A stretch of DNA of 32,341 nucleotides from an uncultured Collinsella sp. (GTDB lineage: Bacteria; Actinomycetota; Coriobacteriia; Coriobacteriales; Coriobacteriaceae), in NCBI GenBank assembly GCA_902470345.1, contig CABRGB010000017.1, forward strand, positions 1-32,341, read 5' to 3'. The notes under the pieces are model-generated. The model did not search any database. It worked only from the letters and a program-made list of their open reading frames with translations, and was not told the DNA's origin. The translations under genes and the position numbers were made by a program. Shown one piece after another: positions 15,155 to 23,337 of this stretch; positions within the stretch are counted from its first letter, which is position 1, and every line of letters starts with the position of its first letter.

Positions 15155-16225
15155 CTATCGACAAACCAAATGGATCTTACTCGCATCGAAGTGCATGCGC
15201 AGCGTCTCGCCTGCTTGCGGCAGCTCGTCGGCAGGCACGCCCACCTTGTTGACCTTCCACTGCAGACGTGTGGGCGCATCGACGCGCGGCACGTCCAGCA
15301 GCACCAGCCGCTCAAAGCGCGAATCGCTCACACGGGCCACGTGCAAATCATAGCTGTTGCGGCCCCGCTCCGCGCGATTGTCAACATGGAAGTAGCTTGC
15401 GCGAATGCCCAGGTACGCCACATCATCGGGAACCTCGCGACCCACGTTAAAGGTCATGCCCCAGTCGAGGGCCTCAACTTCTTCGTCGCCGATCTTGCGC
15501 GCCCGGCTTGTGTTCTTGCAGCCCGTCAGGCGCAGTGCCGCCAGCGTCTGCGGACGACGGACCACGTCCTCGATGGAGCCAATCTCCTCAACATGCCCGT
15601 CGTGCATCACGCAGATGCGCTGACACAGGCGGCACGCTTCGTCGATGTCGTGGCTCACATAGAGCACGGTACGGTTGCAGACGTCGAACAGGTCGAGCAT
15701 GTTTTGCTCAAGCGCGCTCTTGAGATACGCATCGAGTGCGCTCATGGGCTCGTCGAACATAAAAATGCCCGGGTGCGCCGCCACCATACGGGCAAGCGCC
15801 ACGCGTTGCTGCTGCCCGCCCGAGAGTCGCGCGGGGTAGCGATCGACAAAATCGGCCAGACCGAAAATGCCCAGATAGCGCTCGGCGAGCTTTTTGCGCG
15901 CGGCGGCGTCGCCAGCATCCTTTACACCGGCGCATACGTTATCGGCCACCGTCATGTTGGGAAACAGCTGATAGTTTTGGAACAACAGGGCGCATTTTCG
16001 CTCCTGGGGTGACAGGTTGATGCCAGCCGCCGAGTCAAAAAAGGTCACGCCGTTGACGACGATCTTGCCCTCGTCGGGCGTCTCCACGCCGGCAATGCAG
16101 CGCAGTGTGCAGCTCTTGCCACATCCGGAGGCACCGAGCAAGGCCACGCGCTCCTCGCCGGCCTCAAGCTGCATGTCGAGCACAAACCCGGGATAACGTT
16201 TCTTAATATCCAGAACGAGCGACAT
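15155..16225 (-). CDS. modC: Molybdate ABC transporter ATP-binding protein
   Basis: A 356-residue ABC ATPase. Walker A GASGCGKS (31-38), Q-loop LLFQNYQLFPNM, signature LSGGQQQR, Walker B IFMFDEP and the switch His in YVSHDIDEA are all present. About 110 C-terminal residues beyond the ATPase core fit the regulatory extension of ModC, but similarity there is loose. Its start lies 3 nt after the modB stop, so the pair is tightly coupled, and modA lies just upstream. Specificity for molybdate over tungstate is inferred from neighbours (modA, modB, mogA, moeA) and from the Mo-dependent formate dehydrogenase in the window. Confidence 0.9.
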   Translation of the reverse strand: MSLVLDIKKRYPGFVLDMQLEAGEERVALLGASGCGKSCTLRCIAGVETPDEGKIVVNGVTFFDSAAGINLSPQERKCALLFQNYQLFPNMTVADNVCAGVKDAGDAAARKKLAERYLGIFGLADFVDRYPARLSGGQQQRVALARMVAAHPGIFMFDEPMSALDAYLKSALEQNMLDLFDVCNRTVLYVSHDIDEACRLCQRICVMHDGHVEEIGSIEDVVRRPQTLAALRLTGCKNTSRARKIGDEEVEALDWGMTFNVGREVPDDVAYLGIRASYFHVDNRAERGRNSYDLHVARVSDSRFERLVLLDVPRVDAPTRLQWKVNKVGVPADELPQAGETLRMHFDASKIHLVCR

Positions 16226-16228
16226 GGC

Positions 16229-17671
16229 CTATCGACCTCCCTGTAATGCGGCATCATCGCGCATGAGCTCGGCCAGTGCCTCGCGATCGATACGCAAGGC
16301 ATCACCGCCCGCCGGGTCGAGCGAATCGCCCTGTCCGGCGAGATCTTTGGCCTGCTTACGCTCCGCACGGGAAAGGCCCCGCTCGCGGTACTTTTGCGAA
16401 TGCGCCGTGTACATATTGATGAACAGAATGACCAGGAAACTGAACGCGATTACGACAACGACCCAAAAGAGGGCCACCGACGTATTGCCGCCCATCCACT
16501 CAAAATAGATGGCGATGGGAATGGTCTGCGTAATGCCGGCGTAGTTGCCCGCAAAAAACAGGGTGCAGCCAAACTCGCCCATCGCACGGGCAAAGGCGAG
16601 CACCGTGCCAGCGGCAATCGAGGGCCAGCCGAGCGGCATCATAAGCCCGGTAAAGATGCGGCGCTCGGACCATCCCAGGGTTCGCGCCGCATCGAGCATC
16701 TGCGTGTCGAGGCTCTCGAAGGCTCCGAGCGCCGTGCGGTAGACGAGCGGGAACGACACCACCACGGCAGAGATCACCGCCGCCGGCCAGGTAAAGACAA
16801 CCGAGATACCGTGCGCGATGAGCCACTGGCCCACCCCGGTCGAGCGGCCAAACAGCATAAGGAGCAGAAAGCCGCAGACCGTGGGCGGCAGCACCATAGG
16901 AATCGTAAAGACCGAATCGAGCAGGCCCTTGATGCGACTCGTCGTACCCATGGTCTTCCATGCGGCAAACAGGCCCAGCGCAAAGGAGATCAGCAGGGCA
17001 AGGCCGCTCGTTTTAATGGACACCCAAAGCGGGCGATAGTCGATGTCGCCCAAAAAGGAGGCCAGAGAGGTCAAGGGCCCCTGCTCATCCCGCAACACGA
17101 CGGACGATGCTTCTACCATTTGAGCGCTATCAAGCCAACGCGCGCCGCCCTTGGCATCACCCGAGGCTGATGCAATCACCACATAGCGGTCCCCATCCGC
17201 ACCGCGCTCGTCAAAGCCATAGGTATACCCGCCGGCATCAAACGTTGTTTCCGCCGTGACATACCAAGGAAGATCCACGTCCCCTAGCTGCGCACCTCCC
17301 ATGCAGTTTGCGCTGTCGAGCTTACAGACGAGGGCCTTGAGACCCGATACGCACTCGTTATACTGCGGATCAAATCCATACTTCTCGACCGCCTTGGGCG
17401 ATATCCACACCACAACGCGATCGGCAGCAGGTGCCACTACAAGGTCCACGTCCTCGTCAACGGGAAACCGGTAGCCCTCAGGCTGGCCCTCCATGGCACG
17501 AGCGGTCCCCCTGGCCAACCGCTCAAAACCCTCGATCCCATAGGAAAGCCCATGAGCGGTCGCAGCAACCTGGGCCCCGTCCTCAGTGTCCCCAGCAAAC
17601 GCAAATCCTGGCACCCAGCAAAGCGCGAAGGTCAAAGCACAGGCGACAAGCATGCGGAATCTATTAAGCAC
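16229..17671 (-). CDS. modB: Molybdate ABC transporter permease with long N-terminal extracytoplasmic domain
   Basis: A 480-residue permease, about twice the usual ModB length. Residues 1-26 look like a signal peptide or first helix (MLVACALTFALCWVPGFAFA). Residues 27-215 are hydrophilic with three cysteines (107, 116, 123) and no recognised domain. The standard ModB core starts near 217 with several membrane helices and the coupling loop AARTLGWSERRIFTGLMMP. A polar tail of about 60 residues closes the protein. The GTG at 17671 is chosen because GGAG lies 6 nt upstream; ATG 17653 would shorten the signal region. It is 68 nt after modA and 3 nt before modC. The extra domain could bind the solute protein or sense substrate; this is a guess. 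Confidence 0.87.
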   Translation of the reverse strand: MLNRFRMLVACALTFALCWVPGFAFAGDTEDGAQVAATAHGLSYGIEGFERLARGTARAMEGQPEGYRFPVDEDVDLVVAPAADRVVVWISPKAVEKYGFDPQYNECVSGLKALVCKLDSANCMGGAQLGDVDLPWYVTAETTFDAGGYTYGFDERGADGDRYVVIASASGDAKGGARWLDSAQMVEASSVVLRDEQGPLTSLASFLGDIDYRPLWVSIKTSGLALLISFALGLFAAWKTMGTTSRIKGLLDSVFTIPMVLPPTVCGFLLLMLFGRSTGVGQWLIAHGISVVFTWPAAVISAVVVSFPLVYRTALGAFESLDTQMLDAARTLGWSERRIFTGLMMPLGWPSIAAGTVLAFARAMGEFGCTLFFAGNYAGITQTIPIAIYFEWMGGNTSVALFWVVVVIAFSFLVILFINMYTAHSQKYRERGLSRAERKQAKDLAGQGDSLDPAGGDALRIDREALAELMRDDAALQGGR

Positions 17672-17739
17672 GAAAAGCTCCAAGCGAATACAAGGACGGA
17701 GTGAAACATAAAACGATGGAATTATCGCGCCAAGCCGCT

Positions 17740-18612
17740 CTACGCGGAAAGCTCAAAGCCGTACTTGGCCCAAATCTTCTGGGCTTTCTTGTTGGTCAGG
17801 CAGAAGTCGATGAACGCCTTGGCCTCGTCGGCGTGCTCGGAGCTCTCGGCAACGGCACCCGGATACACGATGGGCTTGTGCGAATCCTCGGGGCACACGA
17901 AGGCCTCCTCGATGCCGTCATAGCGGAAGATGTCGGAGCTGTAGACAAAACCGGCCACGCAGTCGCCCGTGGACACGTAGGCGGCAGCGGTACCGACCTT
18001 GTCGGCCAGCGCGACCTTGTCGGCGATCTCGGGCGCGTACTCGCCGTCATCGCCCTCGGTGCCGGTGTAGAGGCCCACGGAGGCCAGGGCCTGGTTGGCA
18101 TACTTGCCAGCGGGAACAGTCTTAGCGTCGCCAATGGCGATCTTGCCGTCCAGATTCGCGACGTCGGCGATGGCCTCGACCTTGGTGTCGGAGCCCTCGG
18201 CGCGAATGATCACGAGGTCGTTGACGAACATGTCCTCACGCGTATCGACGTCGGCGAGCTCGGCGGTCTCAGCGTCATCCATGGTGCCCTTGGAAGCGGT
18301 AATGAGCACGTCGACGGCGGCACCGGCGCGCATCTGCTCGACAAGGTCGCCGGAGGCCTTAAACTGCGTGTCTGCAAACGTGGTGCCGGTCTGCTCTGTG
18401 TAGAGCTCCTGAACCTCGGGCAGAGCCTTCTCGAGCGAGTTGGCGGCAAAGACCTGCAGCTCGACAGCCTTCTTGGAAGATGCCTTAGCAGAACCGGCAT
18501 CGGATCCGGCCGGCTCGGACGTCTTGCCGCCCGAGCAGCCGGCAAGACCAAGGCCGGCAGCGGCGACAGCAGAAAGCGAGACGAATCCGCGACGAGAAAC
18601 CATATCGAACAT
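17740..18612 (-). CDS. modA: Molybdate-binding lipoprotein
   Basis: A 290-residue solute-binding protein. The N-terminus has a twin arginine (SRRGF) before a hydrophobic stretch ending in the lipobox LAGC (C26), so it is probably a Tat-exported lipoprotein held on the outer face of the membrane. After a Gly/Ser/Lys-rich linker the domain has ModA marks: LQVFAANSLEKALPEV, then FKASGDLVEQMRAGAAVDVLITAS, and VAGFVYSSD. The ATG at 18612 has AAAGGG 6 nt upstream. It is the first gene of the modABC operon; inverted repeats lie in the upstream 120 nt. Confidence 0.92.
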   Translation of the reverse strand: MFDMVSRRGFVSLSAVAAAGLGLAGCSGGKTSEPAGSDAGSAKASSKKAVELQVFAANSLEKALPEVQELYTEQTGTTFADTQFKASGDLVEQMRAGAAVDVLITASKGTMDDAETAELADVDTREDMFVNDLVIIRAEGSDTKVEAIADVANLDGKIAIGDAKTVPAGKYANQALASVGLYTGTEGDDGEYAPEIADKVALADKVGTAAAYVSTGDCVAGFVYSSDIFRYDGIEEAFVCPEDSHKPIVYPGAVAESSEHADEAKAFIDFCLTNKKAQKIWAKYGFELSA

Positions 18613-18687
18613 ATTCAACCCTTTCGGACCTTGTGCCCGGGTACCCCACCGCGGGCTTTAATCTGCAATCAGATTATACTTTTGCGC

Positions 18688-18723
18688 GAATAATGTTAGT
18701 GAGAAATTATTCTCGCCTGAGAA
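18688..18723. promoter_or_regulatory. Candidate operator upstream of modA
   Basis: GAATAAT (18688-18694) and ATTATTC (18706-18712) are inverted repeats 11 nt apart. Overlapping them, GAGAA (18701), TTCTC (18710) and GAGAA (18719) form alternating half-sites. This AT-rich patch about 75-110 nt before the modA start suits a repressor such as a ModE- or TunR-type protein, but no known consensus was matched. Confidence 0.4.
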
Positions 18724-18772
18724 TATAGTTTCGAGTTACCGTACACCTCGGCGTCGATTCGGCGGAAAACAA

Positions 18773-18803
18773 AAGCGGAGCGACCGATAAGGTCGCCCCA
18801 CCG
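18773..18803 (-). terminator. Terminator of the moeA-mogA unit
   Basis: GCGACC and GGTCGC form a hairpin with a GATAA loop, flanked by GCGG/CCGC pairing. On the minus strand it lies 15 nt after the mogA stop and is followed by TTTTGTTTT. Confidence 0.75.
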
Positions 18804-18815
18804 CAGGTAAATAGC

Positions 18816-19295
18816 TTAGTTGGTATGTCCGCCGCCCGCTGTCATCTGAGCCGCGTGCTCCAGCTGGTCCGCTATGGCCTCCCAGCTTTCGCGGGCGGCC
18901 TTCGTGGAACCGGGAAAGTTTACGACAAGCGTATGACCTCGTTGCATGCAAATAGCACGCGAGAGCATAGCGCGGCGCGTCTTGGTCATCGAGTACGCAC
19001 GAATTGCCTCTGCAATACCCGGCACATCGCGGTCGCAGACGGCACGCGTCGCCTCGGGCGTCACATCGCGCATCGAAAGCCCCGTGCCGCCGCAGGTGAG
19101 CACGACATTGGCGTGGCACTCATCGGCGGCTTCCACAATGGCATCACCAATCTCGCTGACGTCATCGCGCACGACCACATGTGAGGCGACCGTCCAGCCC
19201 TGCGCCTCGATAAGTTCCTCGAGTGCAGCTCCAGCCTCGTCCTGGGCAAGATCGCGCGTATCCGAGCACGTCACAATCGAAATCTTCAGCTCCAT
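18816..19295 (-). CDS. mogA: MogA/MoaB-family molybdopterin adenylyltransferase
   Basis: A 159-residue cytoplasmic protein that adenylylates molybdopterin before molybdenum insertion. The family motif is clear: LTCGGTGLSMRDVTPEAT, with the acidic pair in ISIVTCSDTRD at the N-terminus and VNFPGS near the C-terminus. The ATG at 19295 has AGGAGG 6-7 nt upstream; a longer reading would overlap moeA without support. It begins 10 nt after the moeA stop and is followed by a terminator. MogA and MoaB cannot be separated reliably by sequence alone; adjacency to moeA favours the adenylyltransferase role. Confidence 0.88.
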   Translation of the reverse strand: MELKISIVTCSDTRDLAQDEAGAALEELIEAQGWTVASHVVVRDDVSEIGDAIVEAADECHANVVLTCGGTGLSMRDVTPEATRAVCDRDVPGIAEAIRAYSMTKTRRAMLSRAICMQRGHTLVVNFPGSTKAARESWEAIADQLEHAAQMTAGGGHTN

Positions 19296-19305
19296 AGCAT
19301 TCCTC

Positions 19306-20568
19306 CTACAACACCGTTCCCTCGGGCAGGTCGACACGCACGACATCCACGACGTCGCCTGCCTTGAGCTCACACGGCCCTTCGTCAATACGCAGCAGAC
19401 AGTTGGCACGCTGCATCGTGCCGAGCAGCGCCGAATTCTGCGTCTTGGCCTCGGTCACCAGCAGCTCATCGGTCTCGGGGTCGCGCAAAACCGTGGCGCG
19501 ATCGAAGAAGCGTCGGTCCTGGCGCTTTTTCACACCGTGGGTAAGAACCGCTCGCTGCACGGGGCGCGCCCCCTCGGCAAAACCACGCATCTTGCGCATC
19601 GCCGGGCGCGCGAGCATCTCAAAGCCCACATACGCCGCGGCCGGATTGCCTGAAAGCCCCAGGTAGGGCTTACCCCCGAGCAAGCCAAACGTGATGGCCT
19701 TGCCCGGACGCATCGAAATGCGGTCAAACAGCACCTCGCCCTCGCGCCGGACGAGCGCCGTCACGTAGTCGTAATCGCCCGCCGAGGCGCCACCGCTCGT
19801 AATGACAAAATCGCACTCCTGCACGGCGCGATGCACCAGTTCGGCAATCGCCTGCTCATCGTCGGGCGCAATGCCGTAGAACACGGGCTCGGCTCCTGCA
19901 TCGAGCGCCTCGGCCATCAACGCCGAGGAGTTGGAGTCGCGAATCTGCCCGCGCGCCGGCACGTTACTCGGTGCGACCAGTTCCGTGCCCAGCGAGATGA
20001 TGCCCACACGCGGGGCAGCGTGCACCTTCACGCTCGCGTATCCGGCGCTTGCCAGCAGACCCGCGCCCGCCGGAGCCACGACCTCGCCGGCGCGCATCAC
20101 AGCATCGCCGGCATGGGCCTCCTCGGCGGCAGAGCGAACGTTCTCCCCTACCTTGGCCGGCGCCGAGAAGCGAACGTGCGAGCCCTCGTTGCCATCGCCG
20201 TCAAGCACGTCGACGATCTCGTATTTCACTACGGCGTCAGCACCCTCGGGCACCGGCGCGCCCGTCATGATGCGGACGGTCTCGCCCGTGCCGACCACGC
20301 CCTCAAAGACATGGCCCGCCGCCTCGTGCCCTACGACGGAAAGCGTCACCGGAGTGTCACCGGTGGCCGCAGCAAGATCGGCTGCGCGCACGGCATACCC
20401 GTCCATGGCGCTGTTGGCAAACGGTGAAATGTCGATATCGGCCACAGCATCCTCGGCCAAGGGAAAACCGGCGGCCTGCCACACGGGAATCTCGACGAGA
20501 TCGGTCGGAGCAACGTGCGACAGGACAATCGACTGCGCGTCCTCCAACGGAATGAGTTTCTCTGCCAT
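19306..20568 (-). CDS. moeA: Molybdopterin molybdenumtransferase
   Basis: A 420-residue MoeA that inserts molybdate into adenylylated molybdopterin. The domain order is complete: linker domain with SPFANSAMDGYAVRA, RIMTGAPVPEGADAVV, the MogA-like domain with VGIISLGTEL, TSGGASAGDYDYV and MRPGKAITFGLL, then GLSGNPAAAYVGFE and a C-terminal barrel. The ATG at 20568 has GAGG 5 nt upstream; GTG two codons earlier is weaker. It leads a two-gene unit with mogA. No moaA, moaC or moaE genes are in the window, so the early pathway steps are encoded elsewhere. Confidence 0.94.
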   Translation of the reverse strand: MAEKLIPLEDAQSIVLSHVAPTDLVEIPVWQAAGFPLAEDAVADIDISPFANSAMDGYAVRAADLAAATGDTPVTLSVVGHEAAGHVFEGVVGTGETVRIMTGAPVPEGADAVVKYEIVDVLDGDGNEGSHVRFSAPAKVGENVRSAAEEAHAGDAVMRAGEVVAPAGAGLLASAGYASVKVHAAPRVGIISLGTELVAPSNVPARGQIRDSNSSALMAEALDAGAEPVFYGIAPDDEQAIAELVHRAVQECDFVITSGGASAGDYDYVTALVRREGEVLFDRISMRPGKAITFGLLGGKPYLGLSGNPAAAYVGFEMLARPAMRKMRGFAEGARPVQRAVLTHGVKKRQDRRFFDRATVLRDPETDELLVTEAKTQNSALLGTMQRANCLLRIDEGPCELKAGDVVDVVRVDLPEGTVL

Positions 20569-20625
20569 ATGCACCTCTTAATGCCACGGCGCACAACAGG
20601 GACGCCGATTCTTTATGCTTGTCTC

Positions 20626-20631
20626 AGTATA
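20626..20631 (-). promoter_or_regulatory. Candidate -10 box for moeA-mogA
   Basis: TATACT on the minus strand, about 57 nt before the moeA start. No good -35 box lies at the usual distance. Confidence 0.35.
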
Positions 20632-20743
20632 ATCCCCCGACGCATGGCCGCGACTCGACCTGAACCCGCAAATACACCTGTCGGTTGCAGGCCGCGAAAC
20701 AGAATGGAAACCAACCCACCGGCTCGTCGCGTTTACCGCGTTT

Positions 20744-20749
20744 TATAAT
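20744..20749 (+). promoter_or_regulatory. Candidate -10 box for the CLC transporter gene
   Basis: A perfect TATAAT on the plus strand 29 nt before the ATG at 20779, giving a short leader. The -35 region is not recognisable, and no fluoride-riboswitch fold is seen between it and the gene. Confidence 0.4.
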
Positions 20750-20778
20750 GCTTGCGTTGCAACCTAAAAGAGGAACGT

Positions 20779-22200
20779 ATGGCTCATAACGACAAACCCG
20801 AAAGCGCAAACGAAGCGCAGGATCATTCCCAGTCGCTCGACGACGGCGGCTTTTTCTCCCTGAACGACGTCATCATGGCAGGCAGGCAACAGCTCACCCG
20901 CTCCGAACATCTCTTGGCTGCCGACACGCGCCGCAACGTCCGCAACCTACTCGCGAGCGCCAAGTTGCTCGTACTCGTCGTCATCGTCTCTCTCGCCATG
21001 GGCGTTGCCGCTTGGGCGTTTTTGGCCTCGCTGAATATCGCGACCGATTATCGCGAGCACCACGCGTGGATCTACGCCATGCTCCCCGTTGTGGGCGTTG
21101 CCACCGCATGGGTGTACAAAAACCACGGTCTTGCCGCCAAACGCGGCAACAACCTGGTCATCGATTCCGCCCTGGGCACACGCCTCATCCATATGCGCAT
21201 GGCCGTCCTCACTTTTGTCTGCTCCACGCTCACGCACCTAACGGGCGGATCGGCCGGCCGCGAGGGCGCCGCGGTGCAGATTGGTGGCACCATCGCCAGC
21301 AACATCTCGAGCCTCGCCCACCTCAAAAAGCATGACCACCACGACCTCATGCTCGCCGGCATCTCGTCGGCCTTTGGCGCCGTATTCGGTTCGCCCCTTG
21401 CCGGAGCTTTCTTTGGCATGGAGATGTGCTTTATCGGCAAGATCGACTACACCGCGGGCATCTACTGCCTGGTCGCCTCGTTTACCGGCTACTTTACATC
21501 ACTTGCCCTGGGTACCGAGTACGAAGCGAATGTCATCGCCAGCGTTCCCGCTATGACGCCCACAACGGTCGTCATCGTTGTTATCAGCGCCATCATCTTC
21601 GGTCTGACGGCACGCCTCTTTGCCTGGTCGGTTCGAACCGTCAAGAGCCTGTACGGTCGCTTTATCACCAACTACATTGCTCGCGCACTCGTGGGCGCGC
21701 TCGTGGTGCTCGCGGCCTACGCGATGCTCGACGCCTGGAAGTATGCCGGCCTTGCCACCTGGCTCTCGGGCGCCGGGTTCGCCGGTAACACGACCCTTGC
21801 CGACGCAGCCATCAAGCTCGTGGTGACGGCGCTCACCCTGGGCGCCGGCTTCCAAGGAGGCGAGGTCACACCCCTGTTTGGCATCGGTGCGGCGCTCGGC
21901 GGTTGGATCGGTTGCCTCGTCGGAATCGACCCCAGCTTTCTGGCGGCGCTGGGCATGCTCGGCGTGTTCTGCGCCGGCCTTAACGTACCCATCACCACCT
22001 GTATGATGGCCATCGACCTGTTCCACGGCACGGCTGCCGGGTTCTTTGTCATCGTAGCCTTTATCAGCTACCTAACCGGCGGACACCGCGGCGTGTACCC
22101 CGCCCAGCGTATCATCTCACCCAAGCGCCGTTCGCTTATTGTGGATGAGGGCGGTACGGTAGCGGAGGCTATCGAGCGCCACAACGACCTGATAGAGTAG
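20779..22200 (+). CDS. CLC-family anion channel/antiporter, possibly CLC-F type
   Basis: A 473-residue membrane protein with about 10-12 hydrophobic segments after a polar N-terminal 60 residues. The CLC gate motif is present as GGSAGREGAAVQIGG, with gating Glu at 162. The segment at the usual GSGIP position reads RGNNLVIDS, and the late motif is FQGGEVTPLFGIGAALG. This combination resembles the branch that includes fluoride exporters more than classical ClcA, a judgement from memory of the motifs. The ATG at 20779 has AGAGGAA about 5 nt upstream. It is followed 87 nt later by a lipid kinase gene on the same strand. Confidence 0.85.
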   Translation: MAHNDKPESANEAQDHSQSLDDGGFFSLNDVIMAGRQQLTRSEHLLAADTRRNVRNLLASAKLLVLVVIVSLAMGVAAWAFLASLNIATDYREHHAWIYAMLPVVGVATAWVYKNHGLAAKRGNNLVIDSALGTRLIHMRMAVLTFVCSTLTHLTGGSAGREGAAVQIGGTIASNISSLAHLKKHDHHDLMLAGISSAFGAVFGSPLAGAFFGMEMCFIGKIDYTAGIYCLVASFTGYFTSLALGTEYEANVIASVPAMTPTTVVIVVISAIIFGLTARLFAWSVRTVKSLYGRFITNYIARALVGALVVLAAYAMLDAWKYAGLATWLSGAGFAGNTTLADAAIKLVVTALTLGAGFQGGEVTPLFGIGAALGGWIGCLVGIDPSFLAALGMLGVFCAGLNVPITTCMMAIDLFHGTAAGFFVIVAFISYLTGGHRGVYPAQRIISPKRRSLIVDEGGTVAEAIERHNDLIE

Positions 22201-22287
22201 ACGTTAGTATTCGCCGTGCAGCCACAATCGGGGGCAATTCGACCTGAGCGCGACCGCACCGTTACGTCACACGCCGGGAGTCGCCCC

Positions 22288-23250
22288 ATGCACGCAACTG
22301 ATTTTGGTCGCACGCTCATCATCGCCAACCCCGCCGCCCAGTCGGGTGCGGCGCGCGAGGTTGCCGAGCGTCTGCAGCGCTTTTTGGACATGACCGCGCG
22401 CTCATCCCAGTTTGACCTGGTGCTGACCGAGCGCAAGGGACATGCCAAGGAACTTGCCGCACGGGCCCAGGGCTACCGCACGGTTATCGCACTCGGCGGC
22501 GACGGCGTGATCCACGAGGTCGTCAATGGACTCATGACGCAGGATGAGGCGGTCCGTCCCGCCCTTGCCGTCCTACCCGTAGGCTCCGGCAACGATTTTG
22601 CCCAAACGCTCGGTATCGACGATTTCTCCGGCAAAGATTTTGGCGCGCTGCTCACCTGCGAGCTGCAGCGTCAGGATATCGGACGCATTCGCTCATGGAA
22701 CCCCGCAAGCGGCAGAGGCGAGGCGACCGTCGAGTACTACGACCAGACGCTTTCGGTCGGCATCGATGCCGCCATCGGCCTGGGCACCACCGAGCTGCGA
22801 AAAAAGACGGGGCTCGCCGGCGCTCCGCTCTACACCCTATCGGGACTTGAGCAGTTTGGCCTGCGCTACCGCAACTATCCCATGACGGTGAGCTTAGATG
22901 GCGCGCCTGCCGAGCGCGAGCGGGCGATTATCATGGCCATCCAGCTGGGGCCCACGTACGGCTCGGGCTATCGCATCTGCCCCGAAGCCGACCCCTGCGA
23001 CGGCATGCTCGACGTCTGCTACGCCTGCGGCCCCGTCCCCCGTGCGGTCGCCCTGCCTATGTTTCTTTCGGCCAAGGACGGCCATCATACCAAGCTGCCG
23101 CCGGTTCGCATGCGTCGTTGCCGTCATGCCGAGCTCACGTTCGAGGAGCCCGACTACCCCATCCAGGCCGACGGCGAGCCCATCGTCGCCTCGCGCATCG
23201 AGGTCGACGTCCTCGGCGGAGCCCTCCACGTCTGGCGCCCCACCCACTAG
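22288..23250 (+). CDS. Diacylglycerol kinase-family lipid kinase (YegS/DgkB/BmrU type)
   Basis: A 320-residue cytoplasmic or membrane-associated kinase. The DAGK catalytic domain is recognised by IIANPAAQSG at the N-terminus, the nucleotide loop IALGGDGVIHEVVNGL, and LPVGSGNDFAQTLG. The C-terminal half carries IQADGEPI, the usual final block. The substrate may be diacylglycerol or a related lipid; the sequence does not decide. The ATG at 22288 has GGGAG 8 nt upstream, so the longer open frame from 22216 is not used. A 65-bp palindrome lies between its stop and the convergent gene at 23338. Confidence 0.88.
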   Translation: MHATDFGRTLIIANPAAQSGAAREVAERLQRFLDMTARSSQFDLVLTERKGHAKELAARAQGYRTVIALGGDGVIHEVVNGLMTQDEAVRPALAVLPVGSGNDFAQTLGIDDFSGKDFGALLTCELQRQDIGRIRSWNPASGRGEATVEYYDQTLSVGIDAAIGLGTTELRKKTGLAGAPLYTLSGLEQFGLRYRNYPMTVSLDGAPAERERAIIMAIQLGPTYGSGYRICPEADPCDGMLDVCYACGPVPRAVALPMFLSAKDGHHTKLPPVRMRRCRHAELTFEEPDYPIQADGEPIVASRIEVDVLGGALHVWRPTH

Positions 23251-23257
23251 CCATCCC

Positions 23258-23328
23258 TAAGTTGCGGTGAAATAGGGACTGTTTATGCAGCTAAAGCCGT
23301 AAAACAGTCCCTATTTCACCGCAACTTA
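23258..23328. repeat. 65-bp palindromic repeat, copy 3
   Basis: The core 23261-23325 has two perfect 24-bp arms around a 17-nt loop, extended by TAA/TTA outside. Compared with copies 1 and 2, a C-G stem pair is changed to G-C on both arms (ATACGG becomes ATAGGG), so pairing is kept. It lies between two convergent genes and may end transcription from both sides. Confidence 0.88.
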
Positions 23329-23337
23329 TTGAGAAGA

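Noticed and set aside
18613..18735. Molybdenum-cofactor riboswitch upstream of modA
   Set aside because: The region is short and AT-rich with simple inverted repeats, not the large multi-stem Moco fold.
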